Origin: Hydrogenophaga sp.
GTDB lineage: Bacteria > Pseudomonadota > Gammaproteobacteria > Burkholderiales > Burkholderiaceae_C
Length of the DNA stretch: 6,736 bases
Assembly: GCA_025458415.1 (NCBI GenBank)
Contig: JALOSN010000081.1
Span: 1 to 6,736 of the forward strand
Direction: 5' to 3'
Below, piece after piece: positions 6,266 to 6,736 of this stretch; position 1 is the stretch's first letter; every line of letters begins with the position of its first letter. Both the position numbers and the translations under genes were made by a program. The notes under the pieces were generated by a model. It searched no databases and was not told the DNA's origin. It worked only from the letters and a program-made list of their open reading frames with translations.

Positions 6266-6736
6266 TCACCCTCCGATGTAGCTCATTTCCACCCGCCGCA
6301 CACCTTGGCTGCTGTCGGGAGGACGACTGGCCCTGAGTTCTGAGTACCGGTCATCCCGGCCCTGCCAGATGGCGCCGATTGCACTGGCAATGTCCTCGTC
6401 GGTGGCACCTGATCGCAACAGCGTGCGCAGGTCATGGCCCTGGCTGGCGAAAAGGCACAGGTAGAGTTTGCCCTCGGTGGACAGCCTGGCCCGGTTGCAG
6501 TCTCGGCAGAACGCCTGGGTGACGCTGCTGATCACGCCGATCTCGCCGGTGCCATCTGCATAACCCCAACGTTCGGCAGTCTCGCCTGGGGCTGCTGGCT
6601 CAAGCTGCACCAGGGGAAGCTCGCGGTGGATCAGGCGGACCACGTCGGCACTGGGCATCACTTCGTCCATGCGCCAGCCGTTCGTGGCCCCCACATCCAT
6701 GTACTCGATGAAGCGCAGCACGATGCCGCTGCCCTT
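6266..6736 (-). CDS. moaA: GTP 3',8-cyclase MoaA, C-terminal 156 residues (5' end beyond window)
   Basis: MoaA is the radical-SAM enzyme that, with MoaC, converts GTP to cyclic pyranopterin monophosphate, the first step of molybdenum cofactor synthesis. Only the C-terminal half is visible; the frame stays open to the right edge, so the N-terminal CxxxCxxC radical-SAM cluster lies outside. The visible part has FIEYMDVG, the substrate-binding [4Fe-4S] motif C-x2-C-x13-C in FCRDCNRARL...LYLCLF (cysteine codons at 6506-6508, 6497-6499 and 6455-6457), the arginines of CNRARL, the DDRYSELR segment and the terminal MSYIGG, whose last two glycines are the conserved tail that enters the active site in the family. 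The GTG at 6719-6721 is internal, since family sequence (IVLRFIEYMD) runs across it. Its TGA is 4 bases before the mobA TTG and its last sense codons form mobA's ribosome-binding site. Confidence 0.96.
   Translation of the reverse strand, partial: KGSGIVLRFIEYMDVGATNGWRMDEVMPSADVVRLIHRELPLVQLEPAAPGETAERWGYADGTGEIGVISSVTQAFCRDCNRARLSTEGKLYLCLFASQGHDLRTLLRSGATDEDIASAIGAIWQGRDDRYSELRASRPPDSSQGVRRVEMSYIGG
6269..6274 (-). promoter_or_regulatory. mobA Shine-Dalgarno (GGAGGG) inside the moaA 3' end
   Basis: On the - strand GGAGGG lies 7 bases upstream of the mobA TTG at 6261, a normal distance for ribosome binding, and matches the anti-Shine-Dalgarno core. It decides the mobA start, since no ATG or GTG is available in frame upstream and the next ATG is too far in. 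The same six bases are the two glycine codons GGA GGG that end MoaA, followed at once by TGA. Termination of moaA and initiation of mobA are therefore probably coupled. Confidence 0.8.

Noticed and set aside
5455..6336. + strand open frame (293 codons) across the moeA/mobA region, and a similar one at 4254-5006
   Set aside because: Both run antisense to well-identified Moco genes, cross real gene boundaries and show no domain.
1..6736. Mobile elements, CRISPR, RNA genes or an unknown defence system
   Set aside because: No repeats with regular spacing, transposase or integrase motifs, tRNA-like folds or defence domains were seen. Intergenic space is too small to hide such elements.

Overview
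The window looks like chromosomal DNA from a GC-rich proteobacterium (roughly 60-65% G+C by eye). Three things point to a beta- or gammaproteobacterium, with Burkholderiales-like betaproteobacteria slightly favoured: the moaA-mobA-moeA gene order, the MSYIGG end of MoaA, and the N-terminal style of MoeA. This placement is from recall of family sequences and was not searched.

Layout: five protein-coding genes fill almost the whole window in two convergent blocks. On the + strand, from the left edge to about 4336, are the 3' nine-tenths of an RND (HAE-1/AcrB-like) efflux pump gene and, 81 bases later, a complete gene for a PaaK-like adenylate-forming ligase whose substrate cannot be read from the sequence. 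On the - strand, from the right edge back to 4353, lies a tight molybdenum-cofactor operon transcribed moaA (3' part only), mobA, moeA. The last + gene and the last - gene end 16 bases apart, with no recognisable T-tract terminator.

How the genes work together: MoaA starts cofactor synthesis from GTP. MoeA inserts molybdate into adenylylated molybdopterin. MobA attaches GMP to give the MGD form used by DMSO-reductase-family enzymes. The intermediate genes moaC, moaD, moaE and mogA/moaB are not in the window. moaA and mobA are 4 bases apart; mobA starts with TTG, and its Shine-Dalgarno sequence is exactly the two glycine codons that encode MoaA's C-terminal Gly-Gly tail. mobA and moeA are 16 bases apart. 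The RND pump and ligase share a strand but no functional link between them is shown.

I found no RNA gene, CRISPR array, insertion sequence, integrase or attachment site, and no convincing undescribed multi-gene system. The points most worth a second look are the dual-use moaA/mobA junction, the orphan ligase with a possible Cys/His metal site, and the possibly leaderless start of that ligase inside an imperfect dyad. The only non-coding stretches are 2852-2932, 4337-4352, 5631-5646 and 6262-6265, all well under 300 bases.
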